20,875 bases of DNA. Source: an uncultured Roseburia sp. GTDB lineage: Bacteria > Bacillota > Clostridia > Lachnospirales > Lachnospiraceae. The notes under the pieces were generated by a model. That model saw only the letters and a program-made list of their open reading frames with translations, was not told where the DNA came from and did no database searches. The stretch lies in assembly GCA_934358955.1 (NCBI GenBank), contig CAKRLC010000043.1, positions 1 to 20,875 on the forward strand. The letters run 5' to 3'. Of the stretch, positions 1 to 8,285 are shown piece after piece (the first letter of the stretch is position 1; each line of letters opens with the position of its first letter). The translations under genes were made by a program, and so were the position numbers.

Positions 1-935
1 TCCATCCTCTTCATCAGCCCTAAAAATTTCCGGTAAGACTCCGCCACATTGGAAAAATAAAAAATCTTCCTGTCGCAAAAATCCCGGTATAGTTCGCTGG
101 TGGTCACTGCTTCTTTATGGATACAGCCAATTTGTGGTGAATATAACACCTTCAGCCCTTTTTTCTTCGCCAGATAATAGACGATCTCCTCCTCAGCATA
201 CAGGAACGTATCCGGCCAGAAGCCTCCTAGCTGTTCCAGATAATCCTTTGAAAAAATCATACAACAGCCATGAAGCAGTACATCTTCCTTATCGCTGCCC
301 ACGCAATCCGCTGCGGCAATGGATCTGCCATCTACTTCGCGGGTTGTGAGATTTTTACTTCCGTCGTTTATGTCCTTTCCGGTTTCATCCGTTGATACGC
401 CATATCTTCCCATGACTTTTTTCTTTAAATGCAATGCTTTGATCAGACGAAAGCTCAATGCCTTTGCATAGGAAACGAGCATTTGTTTTCTCATATATGG
501 AATCGTATAATTGCGCTTCTCGGCAACCGGATTCAGATGCTGTGTACGGGTTGCATCCAGAATATCACCGCCAAGTACGCCAAATGGGTTTTTTTCATAT
601 ATTTCTTCAATCTTTTCGCAGAAATCCGGCTGTTCAAACAGGATGTCACTGTTTGCTGCCACAACAAAATCCGGATCAAAATGTTCTTTCGCATAGGTGA
701 TCCCAAAATTATTGCCTTTCGCAAAGCCAAGATTTTTCCCTGCGGAAAGAATCGTAACGTTATCCACGCTTTTGAGAATTTCACGAAGTTTATCCACACT
801 TTCATTGGCAGAACCGTTATCAACTACGATGATATCCACATGTTCTTTCCGGTTCAGTCCCTGGATGGACTCCACGCAGGCAATGCTCTCCTGCCAGGTT
901 TTGTAATTTAAAATAACAAAACTGATTTTTTTCAT
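1..935 (-). CDS. GT2 glycosyltransferase, rhamnosyltransferase-like (3' end cut by window edge)
   Basis: Predicted cytoplasmic inverting GT-A glycosyltransferase that would add one sugar to the lipid-linked repeat unit. I read 311 residues without a stop before the sequence ends at position 1. It opens MKKISFVILNYKTW, has VDNGS (residues 38-42, nucleotide-binding start of GT2), an NSD motif (95-97) in the DXD position, and AEEE (247-250) in the catalytic-base region, followed by H273. This layout matches bacterial WbbL/RfbF-type rhamnosyltransferases, which fits the rfb genes at the other end of the locus, but the donor sugar is inferred. The ATG at 935 is set by an AGGAG at 943-947, 7 nt upstream. 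The start lies 2 bp after the stop of the preceding gene, so the two are probably translationally coupled. A few residues are probably missing at the C-terminus. Confidence 0.88.
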   Translation of the reverse strand, partial: MKKISFVILNYKTWQESIACVESIQGLNRKEHVDIIVVDNGSANESVDKLREILKSVDNVTILSAGKNLGFAKGNNFGITYAKEHFDPDFVVAANSDILFEQPDFCEKIEEIYEKNPFGVLGGDILDATRTQHLNPVAEKRNYTIPYMRKQMLVSYAKALSFRLIKALHLKKKVMGRYGVSTDETGKDINDGSKNLTTREVDGRSIAAADCVGSDKEDVLLHGCCMIFSKDYLEQLGGFWPDTFLYAEEEIVYYLAKKKGLKVLYSPQIGCIHKEAVTTSELYRDFCDRKIFYFSNVAESYRKFLGLMKRM

Positions 936-937
936 GT

Positions 938-1771
938 CTATGCTCCTGAATATCTCGTCTTTGTGCCAAGTAAAATCCGGATATATGGCGTAATGGAACG
1001 CACGATCGCGGTTCCAAGGCCAAAATTCTTATGCAGGAAGTGGAACCAGTCGCGGAAAGGAAGTCCTTTTCTGCTCTCTTTTAAACGGATACGTTCTAAT
1101 TTTGGCAGAGACTCATCCTGCCAGGTCTTCGCCAGTGAATTATCATTACATTCACCCACGTATTTTGGGTAAATATGGATCGGGTATCCGAGGTGATGGA
1201 TCTGCAAGCCGTAATCAAAATCCCCAATACTGTGCTGATAAAACGGATCGATCCCTACCTGCATGAAAATGTCATGCGGGATGATCGCACAGTTTGCATT
1301 GAAGGTATCGAAGTTTACATCCACTGCCTCCGGTCCCATTTTTTTGTATTTGATGCCTTTGGTATATTTGATTCCACCATAGCTTAATTCACCATGTTCT
1401 CCGCAGATTGCTCCGACCTTTACTTCATCCGGTTTTAAGTCCGGCAGCATCTCATCGAAAATATGCGGCACAAATCTGGTGTCATCATTCATCAGCATGT
1501 AATACTCATAATCTGTATGATGCTTTTTAATATGTTCAATTGCTTTGTGCATGCCGCCATTCCAGAAGTTCGATCCATCTCCCTCGATCAGGTCGATCGT
1601 ATACTGTCCGCTCTGCTGCATCTCTTTTAACATCTCTCTGGTGCCATCTGTACTGTTATCATCTAAGATCACATAATCGAATGTCACGTTATCATTTGCA
1701 GAAAGTGTCTCCATTCCCCTGCGCGTCAGCTCTCGTCTGTTAAAGCATGTAAATATTGCTAAAATCTTCAT
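938..1771 (-). CDS. GT2 family glycosyltransferase
   Basis: Predicted cytoplasmic GT-A enzyme, 277 residues, for a sugar-transfer step in repeat-unit assembly. It starts MKILAIFTCFNR. DDNSTDGT at 37-44 is the GT2 nucleotide-binding motif, NDD at 95-97 is the metal-binding DXD equivalent, and GDFDYGL at 183-189 is the acceptor-side catalytic Asp region. The open frame extends 10 codons further to a TTG at 1801, which would overlap the upstream gene. I prefer the ATG at 1771 because GGAGAG sits at 1778-1783, 6 nt before it, and this leaves a 16-bp gap after the upstream stop. No membrane segment is evident. Substrate specificity cannot be read from the sequence; the size and motifs resemble other bacterial capsule and O-antigen GT2 enzymes. 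Confidence 0.9.
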   Translation of the reverse strand: MKILAIFTCFNRRELTRRGMETLSANDNVTFDYVILDDNSTDGTREMLKEMQQSGQYTIDLIEGDGSNFWNGGMHKAIEHIKKHHTDYEYYMLMNDDTRFVPHIFDEMLPDLKPDEVKVGAICGEHGELSYGGIKYTKGIKYKKMGPEAVDVNFDTFNANCAIIPHDIFMQVGIDPFYQHSIGDFDYGLQIHHLGYPIHIYPKYVGECNDNSLAKTWQDESLPKLERIRLKESRKGLPFRDWFHFLHKNFGLGTAIVRSITPYIRILLGTKTRYSGA

Positions 1772-1787
1772 TGTTCTCTCTCCATTT

Positions 1788-2732
1788 CTATGGCTGTCCA
1801 ATATAATTTCTGCGGAATACGATATGATAAATCCTCTTTAGGATATCCGGCTGTGATTCATGGATCAGCGCTTTTTTCATCGCTTTATGGATCTTTGGAA
1901 GCTCCCTGACCTCATCCGGAAACTGTGTGATCGCGTGGTCTGTCGTCAGATGATGGTTAAATACCGGCTCCTTTGCGTTGCCGCAGTGGATCCCGCTGCC
2001 ATCCCAGCCTTCGTTGCTGACAAGAGATTTCGTCGGAGATAAGATCAGTCCGTCTCGTCTGAAATTGGTCCAATACCAGCGAATCGCCCAGGAATTCGTC
2101 TTCTCATCTGTCTGCTGCATTTTCATGATTTTATAAAAGTCATAGGTATTATCATAATTAAACCTTTTCCGCAGTGCAGCGTCCTTTATCATCTCTTTCC
2201 AGTCCCTGCACTCCGCATCAAAATGGCTCCACCGGTCTGCCCAGGTCGCCCATGCCCAGCTCGTACCTGTCAGCGTATTAAAATATGTCTCACAATCATG
2301 CTCATAATCATCGGAAAGATGGGAAAATCCTGTGATTCCTGTAACCTTTTGCTCTTTCTCATAATGATCCAGTCCATCATTCATGTAACGCAGAAAGTAC
2401 CTGTTAGCCACCAGGTCATCTTCTAATACAATGGCTTTTCCGTACTCATTTACAATGCCTGTCACACCTTCTATGATATTTTTTGCAAGTCCATAATTCA
2501 CCTTCCGCTCGATCAGTGTCACCTTTGCAAAACCAGTGAGGTTCTTCACAAAGCTCCGTATCTCCTCTACTTTTCCTGCATCTGCTTCTTTCTTTGCCGC
2601 ATCGGAAAAAACAAACAGATCGGTCTGCTCTGCCAGCTCGTTTGCCGAAAGTGCCTCTATCGTACGTTTTGTATGATCCGGTCTGTTATAGGTAAATAAA
2701 ATGACCGGCGCAATTGTCCTTATTTTTTCCAT
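1788..2732 (-). CDS. GT-A glycosyltransferase of GNT-I-like appearance
   Basis: Predicted glycosyltransferase of 314 residues. The N-terminus APVILFTYNRPDHTKRTI is the usual opening of this bacterial sugar-transferase group. LEDDLV (103-108) supplies an EDD metal-binding motif like that of GNT-I/POMGnT-type (GT13) enzymes. A tryptophan-rich segment (SWAWATWADRW, 158-168) and SWAIRWYW (214-221) follow and are characteristic of this group in polysaccharide loci. There is no signal peptide or membrane segment, so it should act at the cytoplasmic face. ATG at 2732; the 33-bp gap upstream holds no strong Shine-Dalgarno sequence. Donor and acceptor are unknown. The similarity to GT13 is from motif memory only and could be refined by structure prediction. 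Confidence 0.85.
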   Translation of the reverse strand: MEKIRTIAPVILFTYNRPDHTKRTIEALSANELAEQTDLFVFSDAAKKEADAGKVEEIRSFVKNLTGFAKVTLIERKVNYGLAKNIIEGVTGIVNEYGKAIVLEDDLVANRYFLRYMNDGLDHYEKEQKVTGITGFSHLSDDYEHDCETYFNTLTGTSWAWATWADRWSHFDAECRDWKEMIKDAALRKRFNYDNTYDFYKIMKMQQTDEKTNSWAIRWYWTNFRRDGLILSPTKSLVSNEGWDGSGIHCGNAKEPVFNHHLTTDHAITQFPDEVRELPKIHKAMKKALIHESQPDILKRIYHIVFRRNYIGQP

Positions 2733-2765
2733 CTTTTTTCACTCATATATTTCTTTATTCATCAT

Positions 2766-3824
2766 TTATTCCATCATCTGATCAAAAGCCCGGTTCAGAT
2801 AATAGCCCTCCTGGATGCCGGAAGATACCTTCATTGCCGCAGCCTTTAACTGCTGATAGTCAGCGGTTTCAAGCTGTTTGCTTATATCACTTAATCGATC
2901 GATCTTGATGCCGCAGCCATGCTCTTCCACAAAATGTGCCATGCCGGAATGCTTCCAGACGATCACCGGAAGTCCTGCTGCCAGATAAAGTGCACATTTG
3001 TGTGAATTATTGTAGCGCAGATATTCGCCCAGTCCACCTGAGATCTCATCTGCCCCGTCTCCATCCCAGACAAGTCCATAATGTGCTGCACAGACCGCCA
3101 TCGGCACTTCCTCGGAGGAAAGCATGCCATGATAAATACAGCCTTCTGGAAGCTTTGCCTTTTTCTCTTCTTCTAATTTGCCCCACAGATCAAACTGAAT
3201 GTGCTCCGGCGTCTTCATATGGAACAGAAATTCAGACTTGTTCAGATTTCCGGCGAATGCAATATGGATCTCCGATTTTGGTTCTGTTTCTGCTTTTTGC
3301 TGTTCTTCCCGAAGCTTCGTCTTCTCTTTCTCGTTCATAAGGTAATCCCAGACACTGACCGGAATGATTTTTCCATCCACGCCAAGCTTTCTGAGCATTT
3401 TTTCTGTATTCTTATTTGGTGCAAGAACGATATCTGCCGCTTTCACCGCTTCAAGCTCCGTCTTAGATGCCTCGTCCATCTCTTCCATCTGTGAAATATC
3501 ATAGCGGAATGCATTCAGGTCATTGATAAAGCACGCTGTTTTATAGTGTTTTCTCTTTCTTAAGCGATTGACCAGTCTGATTTTGATATAATTTTCCGGG
3601 ATAGAATAAAATATAATATCTTCCCGCTTCACCGAAAAGAGGATAAACAGAAACAGGTACGGCAAATCCAGTATTTTTAATAATTTGTTACAGTTTTTCG
3701 GAACTCCCCACAGGACTTTTGCATTTCTTTTTCTGAGAAGTGCAAACACATCCCGCATGGCTTTTCCTGCCGCATCGAATGTCTCTTCCTGCCGCTGATT
3801 TAATACATAGATCTGTTTTTTCAT
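2766..3824 (-). CDS. Gtf3 / galactofuranosyltransferase-like glycosyltransferase
   Basis: Predicted GT-B glycosyltransferase of 352 residues. Landmarks are FINDLNAFRYD (99-109), a position where Gtf3-like enzymes carry a similar D-x-x-x-x-R motif; a second Rossmann domain beginning near IAFAGNL (188-194); WDGDG (253-257); and YLRYNNSHKCALYLAAGLPVIVW (268-290), the donor-binding stretch shared by streptococcal Gtf3 and by enzymes annotated as beta-1,6-galactofuranosyltransferases (WbbI type). Family membership is fairly secure. Whether the donor is UDP-Galf or another UDP-sugar is open, and no UDP-galactopyranose mutase is in the window. A hydrophobic run at about 53-65 is probably part of the fold or a membrane-association patch. 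ATG at 3824 has AAGGAA at 3832-3837, and the gene starts one base after the epimerase stop. Confidence 0.85.
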   Translation of the reverse strand: MKKQIYVLNQRQEETFDAAGKAMRDVFALLRKRNAKVLWGVPKNCNKLLKILDLPYLFLFILFSVKREDIIFYSIPENYIKIRLVNRLRKRKHYKTACFINDLNAFRYDISQMEEMDEASKTELEAVKAADIVLAPNKNTEKMLRKLGVDGKIIPVSVWDYLMNEKEKTKLREEQQKAETEPKSEIHIAFAGNLNKSEFLFHMKTPEHIQFDLWGKLEEEKKAKLPEGCIYHGMLSSEEVPMAVCAAHYGLVWDGDGADEISGGLGEYLRYNNSHKCALYLAAGLPVIVWKHSGMAHFVEEHGCGIKIDRLSDISKQLETADYQQLKAAAMKVSSGIQEGYYLNRAFDQMME

Positions 3825-3825
3825 C

Positions 3826-4737
3826 TTATTGTTCCTTTACCCAGTCCACATAAGCCCGGACACCGTCTTCAAAGTCCATTTTCTTCTCATAACCAATTTT
3901 TTTCAGTAAGGAAATATCTGCCCTCCAGTTGAGTGGATCTCCCACCTTTACTTCGCCGTTAAATGAAATAATGTCCTCGGATTCTCCAAGGCATTTTGCA
4001 TAAACGCTTGCAAGCTGCGCAATCGAAATTTCTTCGCCATTCGCAACGTTGAAGATCTCTTCCGGTCCGTCATAACGGATGATACAGTCGATCGCACGCA
4101 TAATATCAGAAATATGAATGTAATCCCTTGTCTCATTTCCGGTTCCAAACAGGCTGATCTTACCGGTATTCTTATATTTCTGGTACATATCCCACAGGAT
4201 CTGCTTGCGGATACCGTTTCCATATGCAGAGAAAATACGGACAGACCGGATCTGATAGCCGTGAACTTTATTATAATAGCTGCATAATTCCTCACACATA
4301 AGCTTGTGAAGTCCATATGGAGAAATTGGTGCAGGTGTATCACTCTCACTGATCGGGAGCTTCTTCGGATTGCCGTAAATTCCCGCACTGGATAAAAAAA
4401 TCACCTTTGGTTTCTTCTCAATTCCGCGCAGTGCGATCAGAAGCTGATAGAGGCTGTGCAGATTCCCATCTAAATCCGCCATCGGATTTAAGACAGACGC
4501 ACCGACATTCGCGCTTCCTGCGCAGTGTAAAACGATATCCGGCTGAATATCTGTGATCACCATAGACAGCTCTGCCGGACTATGTGACATATTACACTGG
4601 TAGTAATTCACATCCGGATTGTTTCCACGGTAATTTGTGGAAATATCCATTCCATAAATCTCGTATTCTTTTTCAAAATAATCTGCGGCATTGTTCCCGA
4701 TAAAACCGTTCACACCGGTAATTAGTATTTTCTTCAT
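3826..4737 (-). CDS. NAD-dependent epimerase/dehydratase (extended SDR)
   Basis: Predicted nucleotide-sugar epimerase or dehydratase, 303 residues, supplying an activated sugar for this polymer. GVNGFIG (8-14) is the NAD-binding glycine motif and D31 is the adenosine-ribose-binding acid, which favours NAD over NADP. SSAGIYG (116-122) provides the catalytic Ser/Thr region and YGLHK (141-145) the YxxxK pair. RDYIHISD (204-211) is the usual substrate-side motif of GalE/RmlB-like enzymes. The length is slightly short of typical GalE (about 330), as in many locus-specific epimerases. The sequence alone does not separate a UDP-Glc/UDP-GlcNAc 4-epimerase from a dehydratase. ATG at 4737 has AGGAG about 6 nt upstream. 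It sits between two glycosyltransferases, suggesting that its product is used locally. Confidence 0.88.
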   Translation of the reverse strand: MKKILITGVNGFIGNNAADYFEKEYEIYGMDISTNYRGNNPDVNYYQCNMSHSPAELSMVITDIQPDIVLHCAGSANVGASVLNPMADLDGNLHSLYQLLIALRGIEKKPKVIFLSSAGIYGNPKKLPISESDTPAPISPYGLHKLMCEELCSYYNKVHGYQIRSVRIFSAYGNGIRKQILWDMYQKYKNTGKISLFGTGNETRDYIHISDIMRAIDCIIRYDGPEEIFNVANGEEISIAQLASVYAKCLGESEDIISFNGEVKVGDPLNWRADISLLKKIGYEKKMDFEDGVRAYVDWVKEQ

Positions 4738-4769
4738 CTCTCACTCCTGCCCTTCTGGTATAACTGCAT

Positions 4770-5891
4770 CTACGCAAAAATATGTTCCAGTCCTTTTGAA
4801 TATTCCTTTGCTTCCCTGTACATATTCGCGATTCCCTGCTCCATGTCTTCTGTAAAAGTCTCTTTTGTTGTCTGCTCCATCAGATCTGCTAATTTTTCCG
4901 GATCATGCGGATCAAACAGACGGCATTTCTCGTTCTTCTGCTCCTGGTGGATCGGAATATCTGATAAAAGTACTGTCTTATCCAGTACCTTCGCATCCTC
5001 TAATACCGTTCCCCAGCCTTCACAGAGTGATGGCTGTACCACAAAAGCAGCGTTTTTCATGATACAAAGCTGTTCGGTACGCTCCACAAAACCAAGCAGG
5101 CGGATGGAATCCTTCACCTCCGGCGCTTCCATGATTGCCTTCAGCTTGCCAATATATCCCGGATTCCGGTAGTCCTCCAGGTTTCCTGTAAATACAAAGT
5201 CGTAGTCCTTTAAGCGTTCTGTATTTTTCAAAATCTCGATCGCTTTCACTGCCACAAGATGATTTTTATGCTGCCAGAACTGATTAGGCAGATAAATATA
5301 TTTTTTCTTTAATCCGAACTTCTCACGGACCTGTTCTTCCATTTCCGGCGTGATCTTGCGAAGCTCCGGTTCAATGTAAGATACAAAATGAACTACTTCC
5401 ACCGAACACTTATGCTCCGGGAAGAAATGCTCAAGATCATTTTTGGCATCTTCACTGCTTAACACAAGCGGATTTGGCATCTGTGTGATTTCAGTAAAGT
5501 TCGCATCCTTTTTATCGAGCTCCTCTTTGCTGAAAAACTCCGGCAGGTTCTTATGCTGAAAATCCGGGATCCAGAAGATTCCTTTTTTTGCAAACAGGCG
5601 TCCGATTTTATTCAGCTCCAGTGCATAGCAGTATTTTACGCCATGGAGCCAGATCAGATTTGCCTCATACAGGGCAAGCTTTAATTTATTTGTTCCCTCG
5701 TAAACACGAATATCGATTTTTCCACGGAAAGCATCAAAAATATCAGCATGCTCCGGGTCGATCAATACAACAATCTCATATTTTTCTGTGATGTTCGGGT
5801 TCTGCAGGCAGCTGAAAATAATATTTTTCAGATAATATAATCCTCCGATCCATCCTCTGTTTCCAAGTCCGTTAAAAAGTATTTTCTTCAT
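4770..5891 (-). CDS. GT4 family glycosyltransferase
   Basis: Predicted retaining GT-B glycosyltransferase, 373 residues from the ATG at 5891. An in-frame GTG at 5900 would add three residues; the ATG is preferred because the purine-rich AAGAAAGTG stretch then lies at ribosome-binding distance. The C-terminal Rossmann domain begins at about 197 with YLPNQFWQHKNH, a common start of the donor domain in this group. The catalytic E-x7-E appears in CEGWGTVLEDA with glutamates at about 291 and 298. The N-terminal half has GNRGWIGGLYYLKN, a glycine-rich acceptor-domain loop. No membrane segment is evident. The gap to the next gene upstream (64 bp) contains nothing recognisable. Sugar specificity is unknown. 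Confidence 0.88.
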   Translation of the reverse strand: MKKILFNGLGNRGWIGGLYYLKNIIFSCLQNPNITEKYEIVVLIDPEHADIFDAFRGKIDIRVYEGTNKLKLALYEANLIWLHGVKYCYALELNKIGRLFAKKGIFWIPDFQHKNLPEFFSKEELDKKDANFTEITQMPNPLVLSSEDAKNDLEHFFPEHKCSVEVVHFVSYIEPELRKITPEMEEQVREKFGLKKKYIYLPNQFWQHKNHLVAVKAIEILKNTERLKDYDFVFTGNLEDYRNPGYIGKLKAIMEAPEVKDSIRLLGFVERTEQLCIMKNAAFVVQPSLCEGWGTVLEDAKVLDKTVLLSDIPIHQEQKNEKCRLFDPHDPEKLADLMEQTTKETFTEDMEQGIANMYREAKEYSKGLEHIFA

Positions 5892-5964
5892 AATTTTCAC
5901 TTTCTTATTTTAAACATTTCCAACAATCCTACGGTCTGATCTGTTGACCATCGTCATGCTCTAT

Positions 5965-7074
5965 TTATCTTGCTGTTTTCTTCAACGCATAATCTGCGGC
6001 AGCTATACATCCCTTTGACACCTCTGCGAAAGAAAATTCATGCGCTTTCTGATAGCTGTACTGCCCCATCCTGGCAAGCTTTTCATCATCTGAAAATGCC
6101 TCATCGATCACTTTAGCAAACGTTTTTGTATCCTCCGGATCTACGATATATCCGTTTTTGCCTTCTTCTAACAGGTCAAAGGCTCCATCTGCATATTTTG
6201 ATGAGATGACCGGAAGAGATGCACACATGGCCTCTAACAAAACAAGACCAAAGCAGTCTTCCCTTGTCGGCAGAATGAACAGGTCTGATTCGTGATACAG
6301 CATACGGAGCGCCTCACCTTCCACAAAGCCCTTAAAATCAATACGATCCAAAACCCCAAGCTTTTTCGCCTGTTCGATAAGATTTTGTTTTTCCTGTCCT
6401 TCTCCTACGATCACAAGCCGGATGTCTTCGCTTGTCTGTGCAAGCGCAGGCAAAAGCAGGTCTAAGCCCTTCCTCTGGATCATGCTTCCTACGTAGATCA
6501 TCTGTTTTTTGGAATAATCCGTCTTTTCCATCAGATATTTATCGATAGAAACCGTCAGATAGGAGATAAAACATTTTTCGGGATCTGCGCCATATGCGAC
6601 CTGCGCCTCTTTTGAAGCGGTACTGCTCGCAATAAAGGCAGCGGCCCTTTTTATAATGTATTTTCTCGACAGACGCTGTACTTTTCCGATATTTTTTTCT
6701 GAATTTAAGGTTCCGTCCGTCCAACTGATAAATGGTATTTTCTTTTTTCTGCAATAATGCACAGCCCGCAGTATCGTCGGATTGTACTCCATTGCAAATA
6801 CGAGATCCGGTTGGATCTCTTCTAATGCCTTTTCCACCCCGACCGGCAAAAAAATATATCTGTCATCAAACCGTTTTCTTATGATGATCGTTTTGGATTT
6901 CAGGAAGGTTGCATGCTTTAATTCATTCAGTTCCACGCTCCATTTCCGGTTCTCCATGCCTGCGCCCGAAAAAATGACGTGAAATTCATATTCCGGATAA
7001 TGCTTCTGCATGTAGACAAAAAAGTCTACCCTGTACGGAGAAGGGATATTGGTTATAAATACCGCTTTTTTCAT
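5965..7074 (-). CDS. GT4 family glycosyltransferase
   Basis: Predicted GT-B retaining glycosyltransferase of 369 residues. The N-terminal acceptor domain begins MKKAVFITNIPSPYRVDFF, typical of polysaccharide GT4 enzymes. The donor domain starts at YVGSMIQRKGLDLLL (194-208), with the K/R and glycine of the phosphate-binding loop, and carries REDCFGLVLLEAM (271-283) containing the E-x7-E pair (near 272 and 280). Length and motif spacing are normal. Its ATG overlaps the TGA of the preceding gene in an ATGA arrangement (7071-7074), a strong sign of translational coupling and of operon membership. The enzyme should act in the cytoplasm at the membrane face on a polyprenyl-linked acceptor; the sugar is not predictable. 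Confidence 0.92.
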   Translation of the reverse strand: MKKAVFITNIPSPYRVDFFVYMQKHYPEYEFHVIFSGAGMENRKWSVELNELKHATFLKSKTIIIRKRFDDRYIFLPVGVEKALEEIQPDLVFAMEYNPTILRAVHYCRKKKIPFISWTDGTLNSEKNIGKVQRLSRKYIIKRAAAFIASSTASKEAQVAYGADPEKCFISYLTVSIDKYLMEKTDYSKKQMIYVGSMIQRKGLDLLLPALAQTSEDIRLVIVGEGQEKQNLIEQAKKLGVLDRIDFKGFVEGEALRMLYHESDLFILPTREDCFGLVLLEAMCASLPVISSKYADGAFDLLEEGKNGYIVDPEDTKTFAKVIDEAFSDDEKLARMGQYSYQKAHEFSFAEVSKGCIAAADYALKKTAR

Positions 7075-8261
7075 TTGGAAATATCCTCGTATATTTTTAA
7101 TAATTTCTGATAGTTATCTTCCGGACGAAGTCTCGTCTCATAGAAGTTTCTTGCATTTTCTTTTAATTCAGACAGATTCAGCCGGTCAAATTCCCGTATT
7201 TTTTCTGCCAGATCATCGGATGAATTATAAGTAAATTTCACACCGGTAATGCCTTCTTTCACCATGCCGTCCATATTTCCGACACGTCCTGCAACAACCG
7301 GTACACCATAAGAATAGGCTTCCGCAATCGTCATGGCAAACGCCTCATAGCACTGGGAAGACATAATGACTGCCTTTGCATGGTAAAACTTCTCTTTCAT
7401 TTCTTTCTTCTGAAGGAATCCGAGAAATTCTACATTCTTCATCTGATGTGAAGCCACATATTCTTTCATCTCATCCATCATTGGACCAGTTCCTGCCACG
7501 TAAAGTTTCTCATCCGGAAGCTGCTCAAATGCCTTCACCGCGATGTCGATTCCCTTTAAAGACTCGATCCTGCCGGCAAACAGGAAGTAATCTTCTTTCT
7601 CGGTTTCATCATCCGGTGTTACACCTTCTGCGAACGTAAAATTCGGTTTGATATACAAACGATTCTCATCAATGACTTTCTTTCCACGCAAAGATTCCAG
7701 GATTTTTTGCCTGTTAAACTCTGTCAGGCAGATAAAATTCACTTTCCGGTAAGTGCCAAGCGCCCGGTGGATTTTTAAGATCATCGCACTCACAATCGTC
7801 TGTGCCGTACTATTACGGTAACATTTATGTTTGACTGCACATTTCATTCCCTGCTCTACACACTCTTCACAGATTCTGTTATCCCGGAAAAAAGAACCTG
7901 CCGGACACAGCATCCTGAAATTGTGGAGAGTCTGCACAACAGGCACCTTGCAGTGGAATGCCGCATAGAATACAGAGGGACTCACCATTGTTAATGTGTT
8001 ATGCACATGTACAATATCAATCTTCTTCTCCCGGATCAGCTTTGTTACTTCCCGGTAAGTTTTTAAGGAGAACACAGCTGTGAATGGCAGCAATATTTTT
8101 TTTAATTTTCCGCCTTTTTTTATCTCTTCATTCGAGCGATAATACTCAAACACTTCATGTCCATGCTCTTCTAATAATTTCTTTTCATTGCGGACGACCA
8201 CGTCTTCCCCACCCGGTATCTGATAAAAATTATGAACCTGTAAAATCCGGTATTTTTCCAT
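7071..8261 (-). CDS. GT4 family glycosyltransferase with an N-domain cysteine cluster
   Basis: Predicted retaining GT-B glycosyltransferase, 396 residues. YQIPGGEDVVVRNE (13-26) is the glycine-rich acceptor-domain loop and HVHNTLTMVSPSV (85-97) is a common GT4 core stretch. FAGRIESLKGIDIAV (228-242) opens the donor domain, and EAFAMTIAEAYSYGVP (306-321) holds the E-x7-E pair (306, 314). After LHNFRMLCPAG (112-122) four cysteines occur at 131, 134, 141 and 147, in a CxxC...C...C pattern that could bind metal; similar insertions are known in this GT4 subgroup, but I cannot tell whether they bind zinc. ATG at 8261 has AAGGAA about 8-10 nt upstream. It is coupled to the next GT4 gene by an ATGA overlap. 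Confidence 0.9.
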   Translation of the reverse strand: MEKYRILQVHNFYQIPGGEDVVVRNEKKLLEEHGHEVFEYYRSNEEIKKGGKLKKILLPFTAVFSLKTYREVTKLIREKKIDIVHVHNTLTMVSPSVFYAAFHCKVPVVQTLHNFRMLCPAGSFFRDNRICEECVEQGMKCAVKHKCYRNSTAQTIVSAMILKIHRALGTYRKVNFICLTEFNRQKILESLRGKKVIDENRLYIKPNFTFAEGVTPDDETEKEDYFLFAGRIESLKGIDIAVKAFEQLPDEKLYVAGTGPMMDEMKEYVASHQMKNVEFLGFLQKKEMKEKFYHAKAVIMSSQCYEAFAMTIAEAYSYGVPVVAGRVGNMDGMVKEGITGVKFTYNSSDDLAEKIREFDRLNLSELKENARNFYETRLRPEDNYQKLLKIYEDISK

Positions 8262-8285
8262 AAAAACGTTTTCCTTCCTCGTTTG

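Noticed and set aside
429..911. 160-residue plus-strand open frame
   Set aside because: It lies wholly antisense to the GT2 gene at 1-935, has no recognisable domain and no ribosome binding site, and every supported gene is on the other strand.
1772..1801. TTG start for the GT2 gene, adding ten residues
   Set aside because: It would overlap the upstream gene. The ATG at 1771 has GGAGAG at ideal spacing and begins with the normal GT2 N-terminus.
3948..4388. 146-residue minus-strand open frame inside the epimerase gene
   Set aside because: It is a different frame of the same strand within a clearly coding SDR gene and shows no motifs.
5901..5964. Possible internal promoter in the 64-bp gap between two GT4 genes
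   Set aside because: An AT-rich TAAAAT is present in the transcribed direction, but nothing resembling a -35 box lies 16-18 bp upstream.
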